Shown piece by piece: positions 8,166-17,458 of a DNA stretch of 64,000 bases; position 1 is the stretch's first letter, and each line of letters starts with the position of its first letter. This stretch comes from Xanthomonas sp. CFBP 8443 (GTDB lineage: Bacteria > Pseudomonadota > Gammaproteobacteria > Xanthomonadales > Xanthomonadaceae). Location of the stretch: assembly GCF_025666195.1 (NCBI RefSeq), contig NZ_CP102592.1, positions 3,410,001 to 3,474,000 of the forward strand, given 5' to 3'. The notes under the pieces are model-generated. The model was not told the DNA's origin. It made no database searches and saw nothing but the letters and a program-made list of their open reading frames with translations. The translations under genes and the position numbers were made by a program.

Positions 8166-8609
8166 ATGGACGACGCCCTCCCCTGCCGCTGCACCTGTTT
8201 CCTGTTGCGCCGCGCCGCGCGCCGTACCTCGCAGGTCTACGACCGCGAACTGAGCGCGGTGGGGCTGAGCCTGAACGAGTATTCGATCCTGCGCCGCGCC
8301 GGCACCGTACAGCAGCTCGGCGCGTTGGCCGAACGCCTGGGCATGGACCGCAGCACGCTGTCGCGCAATCTCAAGCCGATGCAGGCGGCCGGCTGGATCG
8401 AGCAACGCCGCGGCGACGATGCGCGGCAGAAGCTGGTGGTGGTCAGCGCCGCCGGCCGGCGCCTGCTCAAACGCGCGCTGCCGCACTGGGAGCGCGCACA
8501 GGCGCGGATCGACGCCCTGACCGGCACCACCGCCATCGACGCCCTGCACCGCCAGCTGCGGCAGCTGGAACGCGCGTTGGGCACCGATCGCGAGGACGCC
8601 GCCGCATGA
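8166..8609 (+). CDS. MarR family transcriptional regulator
   Basis: A 147-residue winged-helix regulator. The HTH and wing region reads GALAERLGMDRSTLSRNLKPM followed by WIEQRRGDDARQKLVVVSAAG, the standard MarR recognition helix and wing. The N-terminus carries a cysteine cluster, PCRCTCFLLRRAARR, which in some relatives (for example OhrR and related proteins) relates to redox sensing; here this is only suggestive. The start at 8166 directly follows the palindromic operator at 8136-8153. The stop codon overlaps the MFS start (ATGA), so the two are one operon. Likely role: ligand-responsive repressor of the exporter. Confidence 0.92.
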   Translation: MDDALPCRCTCFLLRRAARRTSQVYDRELSAVGLSLNEYSILRRAGTVQQLGALAERLGMDRSTLSRNLKPMQAAGWIEQRRGDDARQKLVVVSAAGRRLLKRALPHWERAQARIDALTGTTAIDALHRQLRQLERALGTDREDAAA

Positions 8610-9838
8610 GCGACGCGGCGCCGCACGCGCAGGCCAGCCGCCACTGGGGCCTGCTGCTCATCGCCTCGGCAACGCTGATGCTGACCATGGGCGCGCGCCA
8701 GACCACCGGTCTGTTCGTCGATCCGATCCATCGCAGCAGCGGCGTCGGCATCGCCGCGATCAGCTTCGCGCTGGCGGTTGGCCAGTTCGTGTGGGGCGCG
8801 GTGCAGCCGGTGTTCGGCGCCATCGCCGACCAGCGCGGCCCGCTGCCGGTACTGTGGCTGGGCGGCATACTGCTGGCGCTGGGCCTGGGCCTGGCGCCGC
8901 TGATGCCGACCGAATGGGGCCTGATCGTCAGCCTCGGCCTGCTCGCCGCAGCGGGCGCCGGCGCCGGCAGCTTCTCGGTGCTGATCGGCGCCACCGCGCA
9001 TCGGCTCGCGCCGCAGCAGCGCTCGTTCGCCGCCGGGCTGATCAACGCCGGCGGGTCGCTGGGTCAGTTCCTGTTCGCGCCGCTGGTGCAATGGATGATC
9101 GGCGCCGCCGGCTGGGCGATGGCCATGACCGGCATGGCCGCGCTGTCGCTGCTGACCCTGCCGCTGGCCTGGCCGCTGCGCCGCAAGGGCCAGGCGCAGG
9201 TAGCGACCGCGACGGCGGCCGCGCCGGACGGCGGGTTGCGCGCGCAGTTGCGCATCGCGCTGCGCGACCGCAGCTACTGGTGCCTGCACCTGGGTTTCTT
9301 CACCTGCGGCGTGCACATCGCGTTCCTGGTCACCCACCTGCCTGGCGAGATCGCGCTGTGCGGGCTGGCGCCCAGCGTCTCGGCGATCGCCATCGCGCTG
9401 ATCGGCCTGTTCAACGTCGCCGGCAGCCTGGTCGCCGGCAAGCTCGGCGAGCGCGTGCGCATGAAATGGCTGCTGCTGGCGATGTACGCCAGCCGCGCCG
9501 TGCTGATCGCCCTGTACCTGCTCGCGCCGCCGACGCCGCTGACCTTCTACCTGTTCGCCGCCGCGCTCGGCTTCACCTGGTTGGCCACCGTCCCGCCCAC
9601 CGCCGGGCTGATCGGCAAGCTGTTCGGGCCGCGTTACCTTGGCACCCTGTTCGGCCTGACCCTGCTCTCGCACCAGATCGGCGGGTTCTTCGGCGCCTGG
9701 CTCGGCGGTGTGGCGCTGGAGCGCTTCGGCGACTACCAGTGGATGTGGTACGCCGACATGGCGCTGGCGGTGGCCGCAGCGCTGGTCAATCTGCCGATCC
9801 GCGAGCAGCGCCCGCTGCGCGCCGCGCAGCCCGCCTAG
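8606..9838 (+). CDS. MFS transporter
   Basis: A 410-residue major facilitator with about 12 predicted membrane helices, beginning WGLLLIASATLMLTMGARQT. The loop 2-3 motif is degenerate (VFGAIADQRGPLPVLW), placing it near the oxalate/formate-like or CynX-type MFS group rather than classic DHA1 drug pumps. It is translationally coupled to marR through a 4-bp ATGA overlap, which argues for a small-molecule efflux or uptake role controlled by the same ligand. The 3-prime end overlaps the convergent TetR gene by 53 bp. The substrate cannot be predicted. Confidence 0.88.
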   Translation: MSDAAPHAQASRHWGLLLIASATLMLTMGARQTTGLFVDPIHRSSGVGIAAISFALAVGQFVWGAVQPVFGAIADQRGPLPVLWLGGILLALGLGLAPLMPTEWGLIVSLGLLAAAGAGAGSFSVLIGATAHRLAPQQRSFAAGLINAGGSLGQFLFAPLVQWMIGAAGWAMAMTGMAALSLLTLPLAWPLRRKGQAQVATATAAAPDGGLRAQLRIALRDRSYWCLHLGFFTCGVHIAFLVTHLPGEIALCGLAPSVSAIAIALIGLFNVAGSLVAGKLGERVRMKWLLLAMYASRAVLIALYLLAPPTPLTFYLFAAALGFTWLATVPPTAGLIGKLFGPRYLGTLFGLTLLSHQIGGFFGAWLGGVALERFGDYQWMWYADMALAVAAALVNLPIREQRPLRAAQPA

Positions 9839-10517
9839 GCGTCGCCGGCACCGGCGACGCGGCAGCGGACATCGGATCGGGCCGGTAGCCCTGGACGAAC
9901 AACGCGACGGCGCTGTCCACGCACGCCGCCGCCGACCGTTCCGGCGCGACCGCCGCGCCGGTCAGCAGCACGCGCAGCGCCGGTGCGCCGGCGACCAGCC
10001 CGAAGAACTGCGCGGACGCATGCGCCACGTCGGCGATCGCCAACGTGCCGTGCCCGGTCTCGGCGCGCAGGAACCGCTGCATGGCGCGATCGTAGCGTTC
10101 GAAGCACAGGTCCCAGTGCGTATCGGCATGCGGCAACGCGAACTGCGTGGACAACGCCAGCATGCGATGGATGGCCTTCGGCAGCGGTCCGGTCGCCATC
10201 TCCATCAGCGCGTGCGCCACCGCCGCCAGCCGCGGCTGCAGCGGTCCGGCGCTGGCGAGCAGCGCCTCCCAGCGATCCGGCATCTCGCCCACCATCGCGT
10301 CCACGGTCGCGCGGAACAACGCGTCCTTGTTGGCGAAATGCGCGTAGATCGTGGCCTTGGACACGTCCGCGCATGCGGCGATGGCGTCCATGTTGGTGTG
10401 GTCGAAGCCGTCGCGGGAAAACAGCTGCCGGGCGGCGCGCAGGATCGCGGCGCGCTTCTCGCGCGTGGCCGCGGGTGCGCGCCGCCGCGGCACCGGCGCG
10501 GCGCGGTGCCGCGGCAT
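9786..10517 (-). CDS. TetR/AcrR family regulator distal to the RND operon
   Basis: A 243-residue TetR-type repressor. After a basic N-terminus, residues 18-64 form the HTH: TREKRAAILRAARQLFSRDG, then MDAIAACADVSKATIYAHFANK. The C-terminal domain resembles AefR-type regulators (TetR_C_7-like), with HADTHWDLCFERYDRAMQRF. Its start lies 2 bp after the outer-membrane factor stop codon, so it is probably the last gene of the efflux operon. The Arg/Ala-rich tail runs 53 bp into the end of the convergent MFS gene. It could modulate the operon together with the divergent TetR at 16511, or control a distant target. Confidence 0.88.
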   Translation of the reverse strand: MPRHRAAPVPRRRAPAATREKRAAILRAARQLFSRDGFDHTNMDAIAACADVSKATIYAHFANKDALFRATVDAMVGEMPDRWEALLASAGPLQPRLAAVAHALMEMATGPLPKAIHRMLALSTQFALPHADTHWDLCFERYDRAMQRFLRAETGHGTLAIADVAHASAQFFGLVAGAPALRVLLTGAAVAPERSAAACVDSAVALFVQGYRPDPMSAAASPVPATPRRAARRAAGAARGSAD

Positions 10518-10519
10518 CG

Positions 10520-12001
10520 CTAGCGATCCACCGCTGCCGTGGCCTGCGTGGCCGCGGCCATCTCCACCCAGCCGCCACCCAGCGCCTTGTAGAAGGTCAC
10601 CAGGTTGGTGAAGCGCGACAACCGCGTATCGATCAGCGCCTGTTCGGCGGCGTACAGCGTGCGCTGCGCGTCCAGCGCGCCGAGGTAGCTGTCCACGCCG
10701 CGCTCGAAGCGCGCCTGCGACAGCCGGTAGCTGTCGGCGGACGCGTCCACCAGCGCCTGTTGCGCCTGCAGCTGGCGGCCCAGCGTGTCGCGCGCGGCGA
10801 GCGCATCGGACACTTCGCGGAACGCGGTCTGGATCGCCTTTTCGTAGTTGGCCACGTCGATGTCGCGCTGCGCCTTGGCGATGTCGAGATTGGCGCGGTT
10901 GCGGCCGCCGTCGAAGATCGGCAACGAGATGCTCGGTGCGAAGCTCCAGCTGCCCGAGCCGCCCTTGAACAGCCCGGACAGGCCGGCGCTGGCGCTGCCG
11001 GCCGAGGCGGTCAGGCTGATGCTCGGATAGAACGCGGCGCGCGCGGCGCCGATGTTGGCGTTGGCCGCCTGCAGGGTGCGCTCGGCTTGCAGGATGTCCG
11101 GACGGCGTTGCAGCAGTTCCGACGGCAGCCCCGCCGGAATGCCGGCCAACACGTTGGCGTCGGCGCTGGCGCTGTCCGGCAGCGCGGTGGGCAGCAGTGC
11201 GGCCGGCACCTCGGCACCGGCCAGCAGGCGCAGCGCATTGCGGTCCTGCGCCACCTGCGCGGAGTAGCGCTCCACGTCCACCCGCGCGCTTTCCACCGTG
11301 GTCTGCGCCTGCCGCAGGGTCAGCGCCGAGGCCGCACCGAGGTCGAAACTGCGTTGCTGCAGCCGCAAGCTCTCGCTCTGGCTGGCCAGCGTGTCCTGCG
11401 CCAACCGCAGCAGGTCCTGATCGGCGGCCAGGGTGAGATACGCCGTGGCGACCTGCGCGATCAGGCTGATGTGGGTGCTGCGCTGCGCCTCGGTGGTGGA
11501 CAGGAACTGCTGCAGCGCCTGTTCCTTGAGGCTGCGCACGCGGCCGAACAGATCCAGTTCGTAGGCGCTGATGCCCAGCGTGGCGCTGTAGCTGTGCGCG
11601 ACCGACGGCCGCCCGGTGGCCGACAGATCGCCCGGCGTGCGCGAACCGCTGCCGCTGCCGGACAGGTCCACGCCCGGCGCCAGGTCGGCGCGCTGCACCC
11701 GGTACTGCGCCCAGGCCTGGTCGATGGTGAGCGCGGCCACGCGCAGGTCGCGGTTGTTGTCCAGCGCCAGTTCGATCACCTGCTGCAGCTTGGGATCGGT
11801 GAACACCGCGCGCCAGCCGATGTCGGCGACCGGCAGCGTGCCGGTCTGCGCGGCACCGGCCTGCGCGCCGCTGTCGGCGTCGGCGTCGGCGAAGGCCGCC
11901 GGCACCGGCGCCGCCGGGCGCTCGTACGTCGGCATCAGGCTGCACCCTGCGAGCGCGGCGGACACCGCCAGCGCCAGCGGGGCGAACAGGAAACGGGACA
12001 T
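10520..12001 (-). CDS. RND efflux outer membrane factor lipoprotein (OprM/NodT family)
   Basis: A 493-residue TolC-like channel that completes the tripartite pump. The signal peptide ends in a lipobox, LAGCS, with lipidated Cys20. Two OEP domains follow, containing the tandem coiled-coil repeats of this family, for example [20 protein letters not shown] near residue 63, [18 protein letters not shown] near 190 and the second-half [20 protein letters not shown] near 345. Length matches OprM-type proteins (about 470-500). It starts 1 bp after the permease stop codon, so it is co-translated with the pump. Confidence 0.93.
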   Translation of the reverse strand: MSRFLFAPLALAVSAALAGCSLMPTYERPAAPVPAAFADADADSGAQAGAAQTGTLPVADIGWRAVFTDPKLQQVIELALDNNRDLRVAALTIDQAWAQYRVQRADLAPGVDLSGSGSGSRTPGDLSATGRPSVAHSYSATLGISAYELDLFGRVRSLKEQALQQFLSTTEAQRSTHISLIAQVATAYLTLAADQDLLRLAQDTLASQSESLRLQQRSFDLGAASALTLRQAQTTVESARVDVERYSAQVAQDRNALRLLAGAEVPAALLPTALPDSASADANVLAGIPAGLPSELLQRRPDILQAERTLQAANANIGAARAAFYPSISLTASAGSASAGLSGLFKGGSGSWSFAPSISLPIFDGGRNRANLDIAKAQRDIDVANYEKAIQTAFREVSDALAARDTLGRQLQAQQALVDASADSYRLSQARFERGVDSYLGALDAQRTLYAAEQALIDTRLSRFTNLVTFYKALGGGWVEMAAATQATAAVDR

Positions 12002-12002
12002 C

Positions 12003-15000
12003 TCAGGCTCCTTCCGCGACGCGCGCGGCGGACGGGTCGTCGGGAGTGCCGGCGCGGCGCTTGAACAGGCCGCACACCAGCACGAAGAACAGCGGCACGA
12101 AGAAGATCGCCAGGATCGTGCCGGACAGCATGCCGCCGATCACCGCGGTGCCCAGCGCGTGCTGCGCGCCGGAACCGGCGCCGCTGCCCAGCACCAGCGG
12201 CACCACGCCGAGGATGAACGCCAGCGAGGTCATCAGGATCGGCCGCAGGCGCATGCGCGCCGCTTCCAGCGCCGACTCCAGCAGGCTCGTGCCGCTCTCG
12301 TGCAGCTCGCGGGCGAACTCCACGATCAGGATCGCGTTCTTGCACGCCAGGCCGATGGTGGTCAGCAGCCCCACCTGGAAGTACACGTCGTTCATCTTCC
12401 AGGTCAGGATCGCGCCGAGCAGCGCGCCGAACACGCCCAGCGGCACCACCAGGATCACCGCGAACGGGATCGCCCAGCTTTCGTACAGCGCCGCAAGGCA
12501 CAGGAACACGATCAGGATCGACAGCGCGTACAGCATGCCGGTCTGGCCGCTGGACGCCTTCTCCTGCCGCGACAGGCCGGTCCACTCGTAGCCGATGCCC
12601 GGCGGCAGCTTCGCCGCCGCGGCCTCGACGATGGCCATCGCTTCGCCGCTGGACGCCGCGCCCGGCAGCGCCATGCCCAGGATCTCCACCGACGGCACGC
12701 TGTTGTAGCGCTCCAGCCGCGGCGAGCCCATGCTCCAGCTGGCCTTGGCGAAGGAACTGAAGGCGACCATGGTGCCGGCGCTGTTGCGCACGTACCAGCG
12801 GTCGATGTCCTCCGGCAGCATGCGGTACGGCGCATCGGCCTGCAGCATCACCTTCTTGACCCGGCCCTTGTCGATGAAGTCGTTGACGTAGGTGCTGCCC
12901 CAGGCGCTGGAGAAGGTACCGTTGATGTCGGCGATCGACAGGCCCAGCGTCTCGGCCTTGTGCGGGTCGATGTCCAGCTTGAACTCGGGCGTGTCCTCCT
13001 GCCCGTTCGGGCGCACCGCGACCAGCCGCTTGTCCTGCGACAGCTCGGCCAGCAACTGGTTGCGCGCCTGCATCAGCGCGGCGTGGCCGAGGTTGGCGCG
13101 GTCCTGCAGCATCAGGTCGAAGCCAGTCGCATTACCCAGCTCGGACACCGCCGGCGGCGCGAACGCGAACACCTTGGCGTCGCGGATGCCGGCGAAGAAC
13201 GCGCCCGCCTTGCCCGCCACGTCGGTCACGCTCTGGCCCTTGCCGGTGCGCTCGTCCCACGGCCGCAGCTTGATGAAGGCGAAGCCGACGTTCTGGCCGC
13301 TGCCGGCGAAACTGAAACCGGACACGGCGAACACGCCGGCGACCGAGTCCTTCTGCTCGACCAGGAAATGCTGCTCGACCTGGCGGATCACCGCATCGGT
13401 ACGCGATGCGGTGGCGCCCGGCGGCAGCTGCACCAGCACGAACAGCGTGCCCTGGTCCTCGTCCGGCAGGAACCCGACCGGCAGCTTCATGAAGCCGAAC
13501 ACCACCAGCGCCAGCACCACCGCGTAGGCGATCATGTAGCGCCAGCCCTTGCCCAGCATGTGCCGCACGACGCCCTGGTAGCGGCCGTTGCCGCGGTCGA
13601 ACAGGCGGTTGAACCAGCCGAAGAAGCCGGTGGTGGCCATGCCGTGCTGCTTGGCCGGCTTGAGCAAGGTCGCGCACAGCGCCGGGGTCAGCACCATCGC
13701 CACCAGCACCGACAGGGTCATCGCCGCGACGATGGTGATCGAGAACTGGCGGTAGATGACGCCGGTGGAGCCGCCGAAGAACGCCATCGGCACGAACACC
13801 GCCGCCAGCACCAGGGCCACGCCGACCAGCGCGCCGGTGATCTGGCCCATCGACTTGCGCGTGGCTTCCTTGGGCGGCAACTGCTCCTCGTTCATCACCC
13901 GCTCGACGTTCTCCACCACCACGATGGCGTCGTCCACCAGCAGGCCGATCGCCAGCACCATCGCGAACATGGTCAGCGTGTTGATGGTGTAGCCGAACAC
14001 GGCCAGCACGCCGAACGTGCCCAGCAACACCACCGGCACGGCGATGGTCGGGATCAGCGTGGCGCGGAAGTTCTGCAGGAACAGGTACATCACCAGGAAC
14101 ACCAGCACCACCGCCTCGATCAGCGTGCGCACCACCTCTTCGATCGAGATGCGCACGAACGGCGTGGTGTCGTAGGGCTTCTGCACCTTCATGCCGGGCG
14201 GGAAGAACTTCTCCTGTTCGGCCATGCTGGCGTCGATCGCCTTGACCGTGTCCAGCGCGTTGGCGCCGGTGGCGAGCTTGATCGCCAGGCCCGCGGCCGG
14301 CTTGCCGTTGTAGCGACCGACGGTGTTGTAGCTCTCGCTGCCCAGCTCGATCCGGGCCACGTCGCGCAGGCGCACCTGCGAGCCGTCGGACTGCGTGCGC
14401 AGCAGGATGTCCTCGAACTCGGCGGCGGTCTTCAGCCGCGTCTGCGCGGTGATGGTGGCGTTGAGCTGCTGGTTGGCGGCGGCCGGCAGCGCGCCGAGCT
14501 GGCCGGCCGAGACCTGCGCGTTCTGCGCCTGGACCGCGGTCTTCACGTCCAGCGGGGTCAGGCTGAAATTGCTCAGTTTGTTCGGGTCCAGCCAGATCCG
14601 CATCGAATACTGCGAACCGAACAGGGTGGTGTCGCCGACGCCCTCGACGCGGCTGATCGCTTCCTGCACGTTGGCGGCCACGTAATCGGACAGGTCCGAG
14701 TCGCTCATGCTGCCGTCTTCGGAGGTGAAGGCCAGCACGTTGAGGAAGTTGGTCGCCGACTTGGTCACGGTCACGCCCTGCTGCTGCACCTCTTGCGGCA
14801 GCAACGGCGTGGCCAGCGACAGCTTGTTCTGCACCTGCACCTGCGCGGTGTCCGGGTCGGTGCCGTTGTCGAAGGTCAGGGTGATGGTGACCTGGCCGCT
14901 GGACTCGCTGGTGGAGGCCAGGTAGCTCAGGTGGTCCAGCCCCTTCATCTTCTGCTCGATGACCTGGGTGACGGTGTCCTCGAGGGTCTTGGCCGAGGCG

Positions 15001-15152
15001 CCGGGATAGTTGGCGGTGATCGCCACGGCCGGCGGCGCGATGCTCGGGTATTGCGCGATGGGCAGGGTGACGACGGAGAGGATGCCGGCCAGCATCACGA
15101 TGATGGCCAGCACCCAGGCGAAGATCGGGCGGTCGATGAAGAAACGTGCCAT
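12003..15152 (-). CDS. RND multidrug efflux inner-membrane permease (AcrB/MexB type)
   Basis: A 1049-residue HAE1-family proton/drug antiporter. The N-terminus [20 protein letters not shown] is diagnostic. TM4 contains the proton-relay aspartates in [15 protein letters not shown] (residues near 407-408), and TM10 the conserved lysine in [19 protein letters not shown]. Two large periplasmic loops are present, including the docking-domain repeat. Length equals AcrB (1049). It lies between the adaptor (14 bp upstream) and the outer membrane factor (1 bp downstream), a complete operon. Relatives in Stenotrophomonas (SmeE) and Pseudomonas (MexB) export many antibiotics and plant phenolics; the exact substrate range here is not readable. 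Confidence 0.96.
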   Translation of the reverse strand: MARFFIDRPIFAWVLAIIVMLAGILSVVTLPIAQYPSIAPPAVAITANYPGASAKTLEDTVTQVIEQKMKGLDHLSYLASTSESSGQVTITLTFDNGTDPDTAQVQVQNKLSLATPLLPQEVQQQGVTVTKSATNFLNVLAFTSEDGSMSDSDLSDYVAANVQEAISRVEGVGDTTLFGSQYSMRIWLDPNKLSNFSLTPLDVKTAVQAQNAQVSAGQLGALPAAANQQLNATITAQTRLKTAAEFEDILLRTQSDGSQVRLRDVARIELGSESYNTVGRYNGKPAAGLAIKLATGANALDTVKAIDASMAEQEKFFPPGMKVQKPYDTTPFVRISIEEVVRTLIEAVVLVFLVMYLFLQNFRATLIPTIAVPVVLLGTFGVLAVFGYTINTLTMFAMVLAIGLLVDDAIVVVENVERVMNEEQLPPKEATRKSMGQITGALVGVALVLAAVFVPMAFFGGSTGVIYRQFSITIVAAMTLSVLVAMVLTPALCATLLKPAKQHGMATTGFFGWFNRLFDRGNGRYQGVVRHMLGKGWRYMIAYAVVLALVVFGFMKLPVGFLPDEDQGTLFVLVQLPPGATASRTDAVIRQVEQHFLVEQKDSVAGVFAVSGFSFAGSGQNVGFAFIKLRPWDERTGKGQSVTDVAGKAGAFFAGIRDAKVFAFAPPAVSELGNATGFDLMLQDRANLGHAALMQARNQLLAELSQDKRLVAVRPNGQEDTPEFKLDIDPHKAETLGLSIADINGTFSSAWGSTYVNDFIDKGRVKKVMLQADAPYRMLPEDIDRWYVRNSAGTMVAFSSFAKASWSMGSPRLERYNSVPSVEILGMALPGAASSGEAMAIVEAAAAKLPPGIGYEWTGLSRQEKASSGQTGMLYALSILIVFLCLAALYESWAIPFAVILVVPLGVFGALLGAILTWKMNDVYFQVGLLTTIGLACKNAILIVEFARELHESGTSLLESALEAARMRLRPILMTSLAFILGVVPLVLGSGAGSGAQHALGTAVIGGMLSGTILAIFFVPLFFVLVCGLFKRRAGTPDDPSAARVAEGA

Positions 15153-15166
15153 GACGGTCTAGCGCC

Positions 15167-16372
15167 TCAGTTGGTCGCGCGCGGCGCGGGCGCGGCGGCA
15201 GCGGCAGGCGCCGCGGCGGGGGCGGCCTTCGCCTGCCACGGCACGGTCTTGACCGTCGCCCCGGGCCGGGCCCGCGACTGGCCCTCGACCACCAGCTGCT
15301 CGCCGGGCTTGAGCCCGCTGCGCACCAGCCATTGGTCGCCGACCGCGCGGTCGGTCTCCAGCACGCGCAGCTGCAGCGTGTGGTCGCGGCCGACCACGTA
15401 CGCGGTCGGCTTGCCCGCGCCGTTGCGCGACACCGCCTGCTGCGGCACCAGGATCGCCTGGTCCTTCATCCCCTCCTGCAGCACCGCGCGCACGTACATG
15501 CCCGGCAGCAGGTCCGCGTTCGGGTTGGGGAACACCGCGCGCAAGGTGATCGAGCCGGTGTTCTGGTCGACGGTGACGTCGGAGAACTCCAGCCGCCCCT
15601 GCAACGGGTACGGACTGCCGTCCTCCAGCAGCAGCGACACCTTGGCCGCGGTGGCGTCGGCCTTCTCCAGTTCGCCGCTGGCCAGTGCCTGCCTGAGCCG
15701 CAGCAGCGAGGCGCTGGGCTGGGTGACGTCGACGTAGATCGGATCCAGTTGCTGGATCGTGGCCAGCGCCGTCGCCTGGCTGGCGGTGACCAGCGCGCCG
15801 GCGGTGACGCTGGACTTGCCGATGCGCCCGGAAATCGGCGCATCCACCCGCGCATAGGCCAGGTTGATGCGTGCGCTTTCCACGTTGGCCTTGGCCGCGG
15901 CGACATCCGCCTCGGCCTGCCCGAGCGCGGCATCGGCATCGTCGCTGTCCTGCCGGCTGATCGCCGACACCTTCACCAGTTCGCGGTAGCGCTCGGCCTT
16001 CAGCCGCGCGGTGCGCAGCGTGGCCTGCGCCCTGCCGAGCGCGGCCACGTAGCTGTCGTAGGTGGCGCGATAGCTGGCCGGGTCGATCTGGTACAGCGTC
16101 TCGCCGGCCTTGACCTCGCCGCCCTCGCGGAACTTGCGCGCCTGGATGATGCCGTTCACCTGCGGCCGCACATCGGCGATCAGGTACGGCAGCGTGCGCC
16201 CCGGCAATTCGGTGGTCAGCGCGACCGGGCGCGTGGCGACGGTGACGACGCCCATCTGCGGCGTGCCCTCCTCCGGCGGCGGGCCGCCCGGGGGCGAACC
16301 GCAGGCGCTCAACAGCAGGGTGGCCGCCACGGCCAGGGCCGGCGAGAGACGAGAGGACAGGACAGGACGCAC
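15167..16372 (-). CDS. RND efflux periplasmic adaptor lipoprotein (AcrA/MexA type)
   Basis: A 401-residue membrane fusion protein linking permease and outer membrane channel. A lipobox LLSAC places the lipidated Cys at residue 24. Then come the first barrel-sandwich strand (LPYLIADVRPQVNGIIQARK), the alpha-hairpin (LGRAQATLRTARLKAERYRE onwards) and the second lipoyl half (RVDAPISGRIGKSSVTAG). The C-terminus is an Ala/Pro-rich tail. It is the first gene of the operon; the promoter with a TTGACG -35 and TAGTAT -10 lies at 16432-16460. The length matches the family. Confidence 0.94.
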   Translation of the reverse strand: MRPVLSSRLSPALAVAATLLLSACGSPPGGPPPEEGTPQMGVVTVATRPVALTTELPGRTLPYLIADVRPQVNGIIQARKFREGGEVKAGETLYQIDPASYRATYDSYVAALGRAQATLRTARLKAERYRELVKVSAISRQDSDDADAALGQAEADVAAAKANVESARINLAYARVDAPISGRIGKSSVTAGALVTASQATALATIQQLDPIYVDVTQPSASLLRLRQALASGELEKADATAAKVSLLLEDGSPYPLQGRLEFSDVTVDQNTGSITLRAVFPNPNADLLPGMYVRAVLQEGMKDQAILVPQQAVSRNGAGKPTAYVVGRDHTLQLRVLETDRAVGDQWLVRSGLKPGEQLVVEGQSRARPGATVKTVPWQAKAAPAAAPAAAAAPAPRATN

Positions 16373-16427
16373 GAGGGAATCTCCGGGTGGGAACGCAGGC
16401 GGGCGAAAGAATCTAAACGGTACGGTT

Positions 16428-16484
16428 CGGTATACTAATCACGCGATCCGGCGCCGTCAATCATTTCTGCCCTCCCGGTATACT
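16428..16484. promoter_or_regulatory. Efflux operon promoter with paired CGGTATACT boxes
   Basis: On the minus strand TTGACG (16460-16455), 17 bp, then TAGTAT (16437-16432) forms a strong sigma-70 promoter for the efflux operon. CGGTATACT occurs twice in the same orientation, at 16428-16436 overlapping that -10, and at 16476-16484 near the divergent TetR gene, where TATACT may also act as its -10. A related CGGTACGG lies at 16418-16425. These boxes are likely operators of the divergent TetR regulator. Confidence 0.6.
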
Positions 16485-16510
16485 TAAGCGCCCTTCCCCA
16501 CGGCAGAGCG

Positions 16511-17113
16511 ATGCGCGTCAGGACCGAAGCCAAACGCGAAGCGATCGTCGAAGCGGCGGCCGGCGTGTTCCTGGAAGCCGGCTTCGAGGGCGCCTCGATG
16601 ACCCAGATCGCCAGCCGCGCCGGCAGCTCCAAACGCACCCTGTACGGCTATTTCCCGTCCAAGGAAGAGCTTTTCGTGGCGGTGGCGCACAGCGTCGCGG
16701 AGCGCTTCATGGATCCAATCCTGGCCGCGCTGATGCAGACCGAGGACGATCTGCCGACCGCGCTGCAACGCCTGGGCGAGGACGCCCTGGGCTTCCTGTG
16801 TTCGGAACAGTCGGTGCAGGTGTGGCAGACCATCATCGGCGTGTCGGGACGCTCCGACATCGGCCTGCTGTTCTTCGAGAGCGGCCCCGACCACGGCATG
16901 AGCCGCCTGGGCATCTACCTGCAGGAACAGATGGAGCACGGCCGGCTGCGCCGCGCCGACCCGACCACCGCCGCCCGCCACCTGGCCGGGCTGCTGGAAG
17001 CGGAAACGCTGATGCCCTGCCTGTTCGGCGCGCTGAAGAACCCGTCGCCGGAGTACCTGCGCGAGGCGACGCGGCGCGCGCTGCAGGTGTTCTTCGGCGG
17101 TTATGGGACTTAG
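16511..17113 (+). CDS. TetR/AcrR family regulator divergent from the RND operon
   Basis: A 200-residue TetR-type repressor. The HTH is at residues 5-50: AKREAIVEAAAGVFLEAG, then MTQIASRAGSSKRTLYGYFPSKEEL, closely following the family pattern. The C-terminal domain resembles the TetR_C_AcrR-like set found beside RND pumps. It is divergent from the adaptor gene with a 138-bp control region that holds paired CGGTATACT boxes, the arrangement of SmeT, TtgR and AcrR with their pumps. Likely role: ligand-released local repressor of the pump and of itself. Confidence 0.93.
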   Translation: MRVRTEAKREAIVEAAAGVFLEAGFEGASMTQIASRAGSSKRTLYGYFPSKEELFVAVAHSVAERFMDPILAALMQTEDDLPTALQRLGEDALGFLCSEQSVQVWQTIIGVSGRSDIGLLFFESGPDHGMSRLGIYLQEQMEHGRLRRADPTTAARHLAGLLEAETLMPCLFGALKNPSPEYLREATRRALQVFFGGYGT

Positions 17114-17150
17114 CTGGAATGGTGGGTGGCGTATTCGCCAATAGGCGCAT

Positions 17151-17216
17151 TTGTAGGAGCGGCTTCAGCCGCGACAGGCTCTATCGGTAATGCCTGTCGC
17201 GGCTGAAGCCGCTCCT
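17151..17216. repeat. REP palindrome interrupted by the second IS110
   Basis: An inverted pair: TGTAGGAGCGGCTTCAGCC at 17152, about 25 bp, then its complement ending GGCTGAAGCCGCTCCT at 17216. The missing tail ACAG follows the IS element at 18448-18451. The uninterrupted repeat would form a long hairpin like that at 24751-24819. Confidence 0.9.
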
Positions 17217-17270
17217 TGTATCTGGACATGGCGCCCCTGAAGGCGTTATGTCTTCCGACTGATCATCGGA

Positions 17271-17414
17271 GGAGGTGCGGGAAGTCCAGTCGCTCCTGAA
17301 GCTTCGAGCTTGTGCTGTAGATCGGCTCCCGCCCTCCATCTGCTGGCCCTGCGGTGTCCGCACGGTATCCAGAGTCCGCCGCTGGCGTGAACTCGCATCC
17401 ACAAGGCAGGACCG
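17271..17414 (+). ncRNA. Candidate bridge RNA of the second IS110 element
   Basis: The leader repeats the two-loop layout of the first element. Loop one is closed by GGAGG-U-GCGGGA (17271-17282) with TCCCGC-CCTCC (17327-17337) and capped by AAGC/GCTT (17299-17302, 17308-17311). It holds CGCTCCT (17291-17297), identical to left target plus core (17210-17216), and CTGTAG (17315-17320), complementary to core plus right target CTACAG (18446-18451). Loop two has a cap GAGT-CGCC/GGCG-ACTC (17372-17394). It holds ACGGTATC (17362-17369), identical to the right end before and into the core (18439-18446), and ACAAG (17401-17405), complementary to core plus left end CTTGT (17215-17219). The outer stem of loop two is weaker here. 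RNA ends are unknown. Confidence 0.75.
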
Positions 17415-17458
17415 GGCGCAGCGATGATCGTGATCACCCATCCGATGGAGGAGTCCTT

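Noticed and set aside
11616..15737. A 1373-codon plus-strand frame opposite the RND permease
   Set aside because: It is His/Gln/Arg-rich antisense sequence of the pump genes; the minus strand holds AcrB with all its motifs.
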